64,000 nucleotides of DNA, from the NCBI GenBank assembly GCA_039654915.1, contig CM077594.1:69682393-69746392 (forward strand). The letters are read 5' to 3'. Under the pieces are notes generated by a model. That model saw only the letters and a list, made by a program, of their open reading frames with translations. It did no database searches and was not told the DNA's origin. How positions within the stretch are numbered: position 1 is the first letter of the stretch; every line of letters begins with the position of its first letter. The DNA is from Aquilaria yunnanensis. Lineage: Eukaryota > Streptophyta > Magnoliopsida > Malvales > Thymelaeaceae. Shown here one piece after another: positions 46,754 to 58,000 of the stretch. The position numbers and the translations under genes were made by a program.

Positions 46754-49203
46754 CTAAGGAACCTCGGCGTCTTGAGAACTGCCAGCCTCTATGCTTTTGT
46801 TAGCAGCCTTCGGCGCCGAGAGAGAAGGAGGCAGTTTCAAGTGCTCGATCTTGGACCAAGTCCACCGAGGCTCCTTGGGGATGTTCATGCCTTCCAGGAA
46901 GGAGAGGTCAAAATCTGGGCACTTCTGCAGAATTTGGTGCCGAACAAGACAGAAGCCGTCTTGAAAGGCCAACTTCGTCATATCATCGGACTCCCACTTC
47001 TTGACCGCCAAATCTGCATAGTCCTTCTCCAGATCCGCGTAATCCTTCTCCAGATCCTTGAGTTTTCTCTTCAATGCCTTCATCTTCTTCTTCTCTTCTG
47101 AAGGCTTCCTCAGAGATGCGACCTCGGCTTCGAGCTGGGCCTTTTCCTCGAGCGTCTTCGCAAGGATTGCGTCACTTTCTGACTTATCCTTTTGAATCGT
47201 TTCTACGATCGAAGTCAGCTCTGCCATCCGAGAGCCGATGTCGAAAAGTTTCTGGGAGGTGCCTTTCTCAAGTTCCTCTTTCTCTTTTATGAACCCTTCC
47301 CGAAGTTCAGCAATTTCCTTCTCTGAAGACTGCTTCAGCTGAGCATTATCGGCAGCCAAAGCCGAACACTGGGCCTTCGTCTTGGTGTAAAGGTCCCAGA
47401 GTGACATCCTCCTTTCTGACTCTCATGCCACCCGAACACGGAGCAACCCGGCATACCCCATCAGCTGCAAAAAAAGCAAACAAAGGGAAAATGATGCTAA
47501 GTAAAAAGCAAAGGCGAAATTGGCGCTAAGGAAACAGTGAAGCATACCTGGGCGGCATGTTCAGTGAGTTTGGCGGCCAAAGAGATGTCGCCTGGGTAAG
47601 CCTCCGTAAGGGCCTTGTAAGAGGCCTCAGTAAACACCCCTTTGCACATCTGCCTGGCCATCTCGGGACAGTCCTCGGAGTACATATTCATGTCCTCCGT
47701 GAACGTCCAGAAGGGCTCCTTCGGAACTTTCCCTGCTAGGACTTTGGCATCCTGAAGGGCCCTCTTGCGGGCGTGTTCGGCAACCCAGTCAAGAGCGGCC
47801 ACCTCCGCTGCACAACAAGGCAGAAAAATTGGTTAAGGCCAGAAAACCCTTAAGGATTTACAAGAGAAAAAAAAAAAAGGTTCTTCAACAAAATACAAAC
47901 CTGCTAACACCTCGGTAACGTCATCGTCAAGAATCGACGTCGCCTCAGTAGAGATCCCCTTGCCTTTTATTTGGCGTCGTTCCTCGGCAGAAGGGCTCTA
48001 CTCCCCATCGCCCTCCAGAAGAGCATGCGAAGGCGTGGGGCTTTGAGGAAGGACGTCGGAAGAAGGGACATCGACAGAAGGAACCTCGGGCAAAGGGGCA
48101 GCAGGGTCTTCGGGCTCGTCGCCTACCTCCTCCGGAATTTGCGGAAGAGAGGAAGGGGCATCTTTCTTTGCCCGTTTGGAAGGAGGGCCGCCCGAAGTTT
48201 GCTTCCGCCTCCGAGAGGCGGCCTTCTTTGTCTGTTCGCCCCTCTCGGCCTGCCCGGTAAAAAGAGCCTTGTAGAAGGCAGCCAAGTCGTCGCCCATCTC
48301 TGAAAAAAGAAAAAGAAGATCAATGTAAGTCCAAGATGAAGTTATGAAGGAAAAAATGAGAAAGTAACTTAGTCTCGTAAAAAGACTCATAAGTCTCTTT
48401 CCCCCGAAGGAGCTTCATGAGCCAGGAGTCCTTCCCCGAAGAAGCCGGTTTCGGCATGTTGAGGTCTGTCACATGCTCCTTTACCACCTTGAGTTTCCGA
48501 AGGACCTCTTCGGTCATGAGCCTCCAGTTGATCGGAAAGGGGTAAAGGGCACGAGGAGAGACCTCGGCAGCCCAGTCAGAGACGGCCCGGATGCGCCTGT
48601 CGAAGTCCTCAAAGATAGGTGCTACGTCGGCGTCTAGCAGTATCTTCGGGTCAACAACATCCATCTTGAGCCTCCCCTGAGCCCACTTGGTCGGGACGTG
48701 CAACCAAGCCTCCGACTTCTTCAGGAAAAAGAATTTTTGTTGCCACCCTCGCCAGCTATCTTTGGTGGCGAAGGTGAACGTATACTTTTTGCTCCCGGAT
48801 CCCCGAGGTAGCATAAAGTAGAAGCCACCCTTCAGGACCACGAAGAGCTTGTAGTACTGAAGAAAAACTACAAAGTGACGTTTTATTTTGAAAACGCCGC
48901 ACATACAGAGGAAGGCATTGAAATAGCAGTACGAGTTCAGTGGGAGTTGGTTAACGGCAATGCCATGGAAGTTGCAGAACGCGCTAACCATCTCCGGGGG
49001 GGATACCGAAGTCCGGCCTTCAGTTGGGCTTGGAAAACGATGATTTCATCACTTCGGTTGGAGAAAGAAAATTGGTCAGGATGGGGCAACCTCGTCACAG
49101 AGTAAGAGGGTAAGAAAAACTTTTTCTTCCACTTCACTAGTTTTGCCGGAGTAGTGCAGCAGGGGTGAGAAAGAAGAGGTTGCCAACTCTCGGGAACAGG
49201 CAT
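46754..49203 (-). pseudogene. Antisense four-exon extra gene of element C
   Basis: Exons (minus strand) 49203-48373, 48299-47901, 47807-47548 and 47464-46754; introns 73, 93 and 83 bases. Exon 3 is 260 bases, as in A and B. Introns 2 and 3 keep GT...AG, but the first donor reads CTAAGT where B has GTAAGT (base 48372). A one-base loss in a C run near 49000 shifts exon 1, a TAG at 47998 interrupts exon 2 and a TGA lies near the start of exon 4 (about 47425). Domains as in A: MPVPESWQPLLSHPCCTT, NSYCYFNAFLCMCGVF, acidic linker, PFWTFTEDMNMYSEDCPEMA, coiled coil, SFLEGMNIPKEPRW. It lies 455 bases from the convergent end of pol. Confidence 0.88.
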
Positions 49204-49449
49204 GATGAAAACGAGTTCGGGAAAAACAAGGAAAACAAGTTCGGGAAAAACAAAGAATAATCTTTGAAAAAAGCAGAAGGACTAAAACCCACCAAAGGTC
49301 TTGCCGGAATCTAGATTTCTGGAAGCCGTCGTGAAAAGTGGTCGGAAAAACGCCTGAAAAAGGAGAACCGCCGCGGAAAATCGGGAGAGAATTAGAAGGC
49401 AGAAGAAAGCAAAAGCAGAAGCAAAAAGAGGGTTATGACAGGGCTGGTG

Positions 49450-49457
49450 TATATATA
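49450..49457 (-). promoter_or_regulatory. TATA box of the antisense gene in C
   Basis: TATATATA, about 247 bases before the ATG at 49203, after CTCGGCC as in A. Confidence 0.75.
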
Positions 49458-49749
49458 GGCCGAGAAAGCCAGGTGAACCGTCATCATTAGTACCCCTCGG
49501 AAGGTGCAGCGTCGCCATAACTGCTAAAAGCGCCTGAAAAGTCGCGCCTGCCGTACTCAGTGCATTCCCACCCAATAATAGTGTGCCATGTGTCGGTCAT
49601 CGCGCAGCAAATGTGCCACGTGTCATCCATCACGTCGAGCACGCCCTCTGACACCATTTGGTCTAGAGGCGCCGCCCTAGACTGACTCTGCTGGACACAG
49701 GACGCGACGCATGAGCAGACCTATAAAGGCAAAAAAGTAGGTTACCTCA

Positions 49750-49985
49750 AAGACACCAAAAGACAGCCTGTGACGTCGGGCAAAAGGTCTATCTTCGGCA
49801 CAAGGTTATCCTATTTTCCCTTGCCACAAGGACACCAAGAGACAGCCTGTGACTTCGGGCAGAGGGTGTATCTTCGGCACAGGGATAGCCTATCTTCTCG
49901 CGCCTCGAGGATGCAAAAAGGGCTGCCCATCGCTTCAGGCAGAAGAAGGCGTCTTCGGCACAGATATCACAACCACAGGACCCGA
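49750..49985. repeat. 79-base tandem repeat near the 3' end of C
   Basis: Three units starting near 49752, 49831 and 49910, each ending in TCTTCGGCACA. The third is diverged. Lies between the antisense promoter and the polypurine tract. Confidence 0.85.
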
Positions 49986-50021
49986 AAACCGATGAACCGA
50001 AGTTTCTCACTTCGGCTTTTC

Positions 50022-50030
50022 GGAGGGGGG
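50022..50030 (+). promoter_or_regulatory. Element C polypurine tract
   Basis: GGAGGGGGG, then CCTG, then the 3' LTR. Confidence 0.85.
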
Positions 50031-50034
50031 CCTG

Positions 50035-51006
50035 TGATAGCCAAAGGCTATTGCCTCCTCGGTAGTAACTCCCTGCCAGAATATTGGCCGAGGAGTCTGA
50101 CATCACCCAAGAGAGGATCTTTTTACTGACCTCGGAAGGTGCGAAGTCAAACACTATGAGCTCGAGACTTCGGTTAGCTCGTCAGGAATTTCGAGGACAA
50201 CACCGTCTCCATCGAGGGGCCAAACTGACCGTCTTCGGGTAAGAGATCCATCTCTCTGAAGCAAGGAAGAATCTCCCCGAAGGCAGAGGCCCCGAAGAGG
50301 ATCTTCCCCGAACAAGAAACACCTGAACAAGGGAATCCCCTAACTATGGGAGTGAGTCCCGAAGAAGGTGTTCATCAAGGGAGCTCCCAGAACTATGGGA
50401 TAGATCCCGAAGGAGGTGCTCGCACCGAAGGACGGATAGAATCCGAAGAGGGTGCACGCACTGAAGGGCGACCTCGCCCAGGGGACCTCAGGAGTACGGT
50501 ATGAGCATTTAAGGAGCCTCTGAAATGTCGCCCACAAGCCCTACACGTCACATCTGAACAGCGAACTGACACGCCGCAGCCCCCCCAGTCCTGACACAAC
50601 CTGTCCGGGTCCAGGGCTAAAGGAGGCTGCAAACGGCTACCTGTCCCCTAGGTCCAAAAGTACAGATCAAATCCGACCGAACACGTGTCATGATCTGAAC
50701 GGACCAGCTACTCCTATAAATACTAGGAAATGGGACTGGGCAAAGGATGGGCATTTTCCTCTCTCTGAGAAAACACAAAACAGGCAAGACACTTGATCCC
50801 TTAGTGTTCTTCCTCCACTTTCACTCAGAAAACTGACTTGGGCGTCGGAGGGTCCTCCCCGGAAAAGCAAACCGGGGACCTCCTAACCTCTTCTTTGAGC
50901 TCTTCAGGCACACTCAGCTGGGAAACCAGAGCTCCAGGCGCTCGCCTCCTCAGGAAGTCTCTCCACCTGTCAACATGACAGCAAACGAAGATGCTTTGGG
51001 GCATCA
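50035..51006 (+). repeat. Element C 3' LTR
   Basis: Gap-free alignment to the 5' LTR, with about 23 substitutions. TATAAATA at 50712-50719. Keeps the gag ATG context. Confidence 0.96.
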
Positions 51007-51218
51007 TATGGGCATGTGTTAGAAACTCTAGTGAGTAAGGCCAACTTGCTAGGAGTTTCAGAGCTCTAGTGGATGGTGGATTAAATTTGTGAAGAAGTAT
51101 GTGCAATAGTGCACAAGGGCACACGCTTGGGTTTCGGCCGAATGATCATTATGGTGTGTGTGTGAGTTGTGTGCTTGATTGTTTGCTTGTGTGTTCTAAC
51201 CTATTGTAGGTAGCTTAA

Positions 51219-52634
51219 TGTTAGTGTTGTGCCCAAAAAGCCAATCATGAGATGATTGTATTTTTGCAAATTGAGTCATGATATTTTATTGAGGCATTAA
51301 TCCAGCAATTTTGTTTGTTGTTTTGTTTCTGCGTAACGTAATAAACATAATTGTAACCCTAGAATAATGATATTCTTAAACGTCCCTAGTCTAGTATTAT
51401 TGTGGAGCGGGTTGCAATAATACATAATGACTAGCATATGTGGAGACTAATATGAGATATGTAGTCTACATATGGGTACAAGTTGGAGAACTTGTGTACT
51501 GGACCGAGCCACCATGAGAACACTTCATGGATCGTTATATAAGTGTCATAAGTGATTCTCATAGTGATCATGGTATATGTAGTCCTTCGACCTAAGATCA
51601 TCAAGGCTCCCTACATGTGAGTCACATACTTTGATACTTTCCTTTGTTGCTCGTAACTGAGTGAACTTGAAGGAGGTCATTGGGTATGTCACATATCATG
51701 CGGAGGGATTTGTATGATCAAGATGGGATTTGTCCCTCCTATGTAACGGGAGTGATATCTTTGGGCCCCTTGATAGAGTGAGACTTAGAAAATGCATGGC
51801 CATGCTCCGATGAGTTGATATATGATATCAATGTCATCAGTTTAAGTTAGTCTACTCGGTAATCAAGAAACCAAAGATTGGGCTATACGAGAGTGACACA
51901 TTCCATGTCTCGTGCTTAGTCTTGATATCTTGGACAAAGGGACAATGGCATATATCGGTGATGATCATAAAGGTTTAGTCGATTCACCGACAATCTTGTC
52001 ACTTGGGTAGCAATGATGTGTTGCTAGACACCGCTCATTGCTTATGATCCTAAATGTGATTTATGATCATTGCCAACATGGCAAGAGCCTATTGGGTCGC
52101 ACACGTAGAGCTATTTGGATCATTAGAGTGCATGGGCTAATTATTTGGGTTATGGTTTCACTTTAATTTCGTATTAATAATGGGCCAAGGAGTTGAGCCA
52201 TTATTAAGCCCGAAATTAAATCCTAATTGGATTAGGGCTTTGAAACCCATTAGGCCTGGAAGTTGAGTCTCACTATAAATACAACTTTTAAGTGAGAAAT
52301 TCGTAGGTCTCCTTGCCCTAGCCTCCCAAAAGGACAGCCACACTCTTCTCTTGCAATTCCTTGGAGGACGCAAGCTAGCACTGCGAGCGCAAGAGAAACG
52401 CATCTGCCGGGACGTGGTGGAAGCGTGGTGATCCCGAGAGGCTCGTGTGGATACCATAGAGAGCCTGAACACATCAACTGTTCAGGTTTTGTGATTCGAC
52501 TCTACAGTTGAGTGAGAGATCTCAACCAAAAATTAGGTATGAAATTTTCGAACACCCGGTTTACCCCGTTTCACTTGGATCCTGGAGGGTTTCGGTTAAA
52601 TTCCGCTGCGCTGTTTGGCTCCCGAAACCCAACA
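51219..52634 (+). mobile_element. F1: solo LTR of family F
   Basis: Duplication CTTAA (51214-51218 and 52635-52639); edges TGTTAGTGTTG and ACCCAACA; 1416 bases. TATAAATA at 52274-52281 gives the likely sense direction. No coding domain. The superfamily cannot be told without the internal region. Confidence 0.94.
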
Positions 52635-52639
52635 CTTAA

Positions 52640-53792
52640 TTATGCTTATTATGTCTCGGTTGCTATATATGTATATTGTGTTCTTGTGTTTTCAATGTCT
52701 TTCTTGCAGGACAAGTTAAGCAAGTGGAGGTTAAGTCTGGGACTTAACTAAATAGACCAAATATGGTCAGTTGTGAATCCTACTGAGTAATTGTTACTCA
52801 TTGCCCATATATATTTCTTGTTTCAGGAAAGGATATTCAACTTGAGTAGGTTTTGCTTTAGTTGCTAGCTTTTGTGTGCTAGTGGTGCTTTTGTGGTTAA
52901 GGTATGTGCCAATGTTGTACTTGGCTTAATTGAATTATTCTTACAAGTCTTATATTTATGGTTTATGCCCAAAACTTATGGTACAAGTTTTGCAGGCTGT
53001 GATTAGATTATGGGACTTGTCTAGCAGAGGAGATGGATGTGTGTTCATGGGCTCTAGTGTGGTGATTTGCTTTTATGACTATGAATTTGATCATAGGTTT
53101 AGTGCTTCAGACTATGGTCATGTATGTAGTCTTTAAGGTCCTTCTCGAGTACTACAGGCAACTTGTATGTAATACATAACTTTGGTTGAATTTTGGACAA
53201 TGAGTACTCTTGGTATGTTGCCAAGCTAGTAGTACTTTTATGTAGGCTATTTTTGTGTACATTAGCCTTGGAAGAAGTATGATTGTGTAAGTATTTTGGA
53301 TGCTTGAATGCCAAGTTATGGTATGATATATGGAAGGATGTATTTTGTTGTATGGAATCTCTTATGTTCCTTACTTGACCAAATGTTCATGAACATGAAA
53401 ATTGATTTCCAAAACTTGACGAGATGGGAATCTTTGTTGACATGCATTGGAGTTGAACATTTGATGAGCACACATCCTAGACACTTAATAGATTAAGTGT
53501 ATGCCTTGCTTGTATTGTAAGTTACAGATTTATAGCCTTGCCTTAAGTTGCAATTTAGTGGTTGGGCCTTACTTAAGCTACAAGTAACTATTCCGACCAA
53601 CTTACAAGCCTCCTGGGGCACCTCCCAGGCTCTTAGCTTAAGAAAATAAGACTTAAAAACTAACTAACAAACAATGGCCGAAATAAATGGTAGTTAATAG
53701 CTCCTGTACATAAGAGTGTTTAAATAACTCTTGGGTAGAATTGGTGAGTGGCACTGAGAGTGCACAGGCTGGGGCCTGTGTGGGGTGTGACA
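52640..53792 (+). mobile_element. E2 distal segment
   Basis: Continuation of the E2 solo LTR after F1, matching E1 at 11230-11438 and 60333-60943. AT-rich, with no gene found. Confidence 0.85.
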
Positions 53793-54290
53793 ATTGTGGA
53801 GCGGGTTGCAATAATGCATAACGACTAGCATATTTGGAGACTAATATGAGATATGTAGTGTACATATGGGTACAAGTTGGAGAACTTGTGTGCTAGAGCG
53901 ACCCACCATGAGAACACTAGATGGATCCTTACATGAGTGTCATACGTGATTCTTATAGTGATTATGGTATATGTAGTCCTTCGACCTAAGGTCATCAAGG
54001 TTCCCTACATGTGAGTCACATATTTTGATACTTCCCTTTGTTGCTCGTGACTTAGTGAACTTGAAGGAGGTCATTGGGTATGTCACATACCATGTGGAGA
54101 GATTTGTATGATCAAGATGGGATTTGTCCCTCATACATAACGGGAGTGATATCTTCGGGCCCCTTGATAAAGTAAGACTTAGAAAAACTAGGTATGAGAA
54201 TTTTCAAACACCCGATTTATCCTGTTTCACTTGGATCCTGGAGGGTTTCGTTTAAGTTCCGCTTCACTTGTTTGGCTCCCAAAACCCAAC

Positions 54291-55070
54291 TCTCTTTACA
54301 CTTCTAGGCCTTGCCCTTCACCTTAGAATCCACTATTATTTGTTGGTCTCAAGTCAACCTTTGCACTATAGGCATGTTACTTTTACTCTTACTAGGTTGG
54401 ATGAGCCAACCTCCACCTCATAGTTTCATGTCTTCAACTCATCTAACTCTCTTCCAAGAGCTACTACATCTTGTAACACTTACTGGTGCTGACCTCAAAG
54501 ATTGTCCAACGCCCCCATATACTAGCTCAAGGCCATGGGAAACTTATCCTCAAGCTTATACTCTCAATAGAAAAGTACAAGAGTGCTTCCCTTCATTGCC
54601 TTATAGCCGACATGACCAAGTGCTTACCATTTAGGTTAGTGCATCCTCATGCCTCTTCGATGTAGCCAAACCCATTCAAGTTGGTGGGTTCAAGTTCTAG
54701 AACCTCTAGAGTAATCCACTTAGATTGGTTGTACTCCCCATATTGGGAGAATCCATATCCTTCTATATAACCTACCTTATGAATGAGGTCCAAAACAACT
54801 TCCTAGGATGGTGGTCCCATCTTGACTACTTGCACCAAAGTGTTGCCTTACCTGGAAGCAAGACAAACCAACTACCCCAATGTTACCACACTACTCTACT
54901 AGGATCCCCTCTTGGACCTTAGCATTTAAAAGCAAACTTGACCCAGTTTAACCACTGTAACCTGCAGCCAAAGCCAGATGACAACTCACTAATGTTGGTT
55001 AGTACTAACTACCTTAGCACAAGTACAAACCACTAGATCTCAGTACCTAGCCTCCAATGACCATGACTGA
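54291..55070 (-). other. Remnant of G internal region
   Basis: Between the broken end of F2 and the primer-binding site of G. I find no retroviral domain on either strand; the 107-residue plus-strand frame at 54311-54634 has no recognisable motif. By position it is the leader of G. Confidence 0.55.
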
Positions 55071-55085
55071 GCTCTAATACCAAAA
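55071..55085 (-). promoter_or_regulatory. G primer-binding site (initiator tRNA-Met type, one mismatch)
   Basis: Minus strand reads TTGGTATTAGAGC next to the LTR edge TGACAC (55089); the canonical site has C in place of the second T of ATTA. It fixes the sense strand of G and of the H family. Confidence 0.78.
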
Positions 55086-55088
55086 ACT

Positions 55089-58000
55089 GACACAAGCCCT
55101 TATGGGCCTGCCCAGGAAGCCTATGGGAACTTATCCCATGCTAGTCGCAATTGGCTAACTGATTATGTGTGCACTAGTTAAAACCTTCATGCTTGTAGTT
55201 GTTTAATCCTATTATGCAATCATGCATGATTTATGCTTTGACTTAATCAATAAAGTAAAGAAACAATAGTTAAAACATTGCCATGGCATAATTTAATAAA
55301 ACAATATCAAAACTGTCAAAGCATTCAAAGAAATTAAGTGGAATTAACTACACATAATCAGTTGTGTGCAAGCTTCCAAACAAGAGTAGACTATGTTCAC
55401 ACCTAAGAGCGACTCTAGAGTAACATTACTCAACATGACCATTGGAGGAAAACTAGTGCGTTAAAACTATACATTGAACGACTATACTGAGACCTGAGAC
55501 TAAGCTTCTACCTTACAGCAAACTCCCAGTGGCAAGCTTCGTAAGCCCTCGCTTGTGCTTCACTAGCCTTTGTAGGCCAAAAAAACAACTGTAGTTAGTA
55601 CCACAACTTACCCAATAAGCACCCCATAAACTAGAATCATGAAGATTCAAATAAACTAAATACCTGCTCACAAGCCTAGCTCAACAACCCTCAACGGTTG
55701 CTGGCTCAACAACACCTAAATCTGCACAACAAAAAGTAAGGAAGTGAGAATCCGAGATTCTCAGTAAGAGGTCTTCAATGTACTTGAAAGAAAATCCTGA
55801 GGACTCCACATATGAGAACATATGTAACCTGTTGTGTGCACATACAACCTGAGGGTCTGATATATGTACATATAACTAGGTCCCTTAAGACCTCTCCACA
55901 TCCTAGTCCTCCTCACGGGGTGTCACTCCGTGCTACTGAGTTCTGGCCACTAACTCACTCTTAGCAAGCTGTAGCTTACTGATTGATGCAATAATGTAGC
56001 CTTCCCTTAGTTGTTGTTATGCAAGTGAACATGGTGTTGCCCCTCGCTGTGCTATAAGAAATCCAGTGCGTGCACTAGGCGTCCACATAGTGCCTCAAGT
56101 CCTTAGACTTTACTAGGCCACTTGTGTGGTAAGCCTCCACCCAGTTAATCTATCAAGGATGGACTAGGCTTTCACTTGTACCTCAAGGCACGGATTGGCT
56201 AGGGAACAAGTGCACTAAGCCTTCATCCATGGTGCTCCCCTATCCACCATACTTGGTTCACACTAGCGGTGTGGTAATGATCATGGTGGATTCATGTATT
56301 AGGTTCTTCGGGATTTCAACTACGTGCATTAAGGTTTCACCTTGCAACCTCATGGCTAACGGCAAGGCTAGGTCACCAAGGGTTATAAACCTTTCACCCA
56401 TGAGACCTTGTAGACTAGGTGCACTAAGGTTTCCACATTGAAGCCTCAAATCCAAAGTCTTGACTAGGCTTCTAACGGTGCTAAACATTGCACTCACTTA
56501 TGGTGCTCTATTGTGGCCATAATTTCTTTTAAAACTTGCCTTAACTTTGAGTTAGAAGAATTTAAAAATGGGCCATTTTAAGTGTTTTCAAAACATAGAG
56601 GTGATGGTACTCCCTCTTAGCTTCGTGTGGAATCTTGAATCACCTCAATCAGATACCCGAGCGAAAAGTTATGCTAAAAATAAAACTGGGTGTCAAATGC
56701 TGTCTTGGCGACGCGTTGCTAACCGTGGCAATGCGTCGCCACAGTTGTCGACATTCTGCCAATTTTTGAGGTCTTGGTGATGCGTTGTTGGAACTCATGT
56801 GGATTGGTGATGCATCACCAAACCTGCAAAATGCCCAAAAAATCTTTGGTTTTGCTACTATAAACTGTGAACACTCTCCAAACATATCAAACATGCGTGG
56901 ATAGCCTTCAAACTTCACATATGTGTAGTACATGTTGCATAGACCACAATAAACCATCAAAAGCCTTCCTATGATGCATTATAATGTCATTGCAATCAAA
57001 CCAAACACAATAGTCCACCATGATCATACCAAACCACTAACTAATGCTATTGCTAAAACTACTTGATTTCATCAAGCAAACTCTATCCAATAGCATTAAT
57101 GAAGCTTGAAAACATAACTCCCTAACCTCAACTCCAAGTAACAAGCAAGAATCAATCTCTTTTCCAATCAACTAAGCTCACCAAAGAATCACCTAAGTTC
57201 CAATAAAAAACATAGACACTAAACATCAAAACTGTTACCCACTCCGGCGTAATCCAGTTATGGTGCCAAAACCGTGCTTTTAAACTCCCAGGTTTGGTGT
57301 GTCCTGTAGGTCATCAGAACAAAACCTCTAGTGTACATACTGAAGTGACCCTCTTGAGCACTATGAAATACATGCATATTGGTATAACCATAACACACAT
57401 ATTTACATTTATGCACACTATGGCAGCTAAGAAGGAAAACACTAGCATATGTCTTAGTTTTGGCTTCCACACATTAGGCAATCTTGTTAAGTTCTAGTGA
57501 CCAGCTATTGCACCTGTAACTTCAACTAGTAAACTGTATCATTCTATCCACATACCCCCCTATTTTATTTCCTCCATTATTAAGTAGAGACTTAGCTCAA
57601 ACCAAGGAATTTTTTTTTACATCAATAGCCCACCTATGGACCAAGTTATGGATTTTTTAAGTTGGTTACAAAATTCTGACCAAATAAACAGTAACTCAGC
57701 CAAATTTGTAATGTCATATCTTTGGCTACAGGGGTCTAAATCCAGAACTTCAAAATCTCAGTTAACTCTCTAGATGTCTTCTAGGTGTGGTCAAAATTTC
57801 ATTCAAAGACTCATTCTACACAGGGAGATATCAAACGTTAGGTCCGTAGTCAAAATTCTGGCAACTTTTGGACCATTTTGCCCATACAATTTTTCCAAAC
57901 CACTCAAACACTTCATTCACAAAGATAAATCCCTCTAAGGCTATCCCATACATTTCCATTATACATATGAAATACATTCTCTTGAATCTAGCAACTTTAT

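Larger units (their letters stand above)
39831..51006 (+). mobile_element. Element C: full-length Tat-lineage retrotransposon, best preserved
   Basis: Duplication TATGG (39826-39830 and 51007-51011); both LTRs exactly 972 bases. I count about 23 LTR differences by hand (2.4%), the youngest insertion in the window. At a commonly used plant rate of 1.3e-8 per site per year that is near 0.9 million years. Gag-pol runs in one frame from 40771 to 46299 with three stop codons and no frameshift. Confidence 0.97.
25590..53792 (+). mobile_element. E2: solo LTR of the E family, split by B, C and F1
   Basis: Duplication ATTGT (25585-25589 and 53793-53797); edges TGTTAGGACC and GTGTGACA. After removing B, C, F1 and their duplications it is 2654 bases. 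No coding region, so a solo LTR. Parts: 25590-26418, 39366-39830, 51012-51218 and 52640-53792. None of these holds a gene; the small frames at 26015-26203 and 52930-53136 have no domain. Confidence 0.92.
25405..54290 (+). mobile_element. F2: LTR of family F, split by E2 and truncated
   Basis: Begins TGTTAGTGTTGTGCCC like F1 and resumes at 53798 as GGAGCGGGTTGC after E2. Compared with F1 it lacks roughly 700 bases near 54186 and ends CCCAAC at 54290 without the final CA or a right-hand AGAGC. The right side was therefore deleted together with part of G. Parts present: 25405-25589 and 53798-54290. Confidence 0.85.

Noticed and set aside
54311..54634. Possible small gene in the G remnant
   Set aside because: No motif, no support from a second copy, and composition like the surrounding non-coding DNA.
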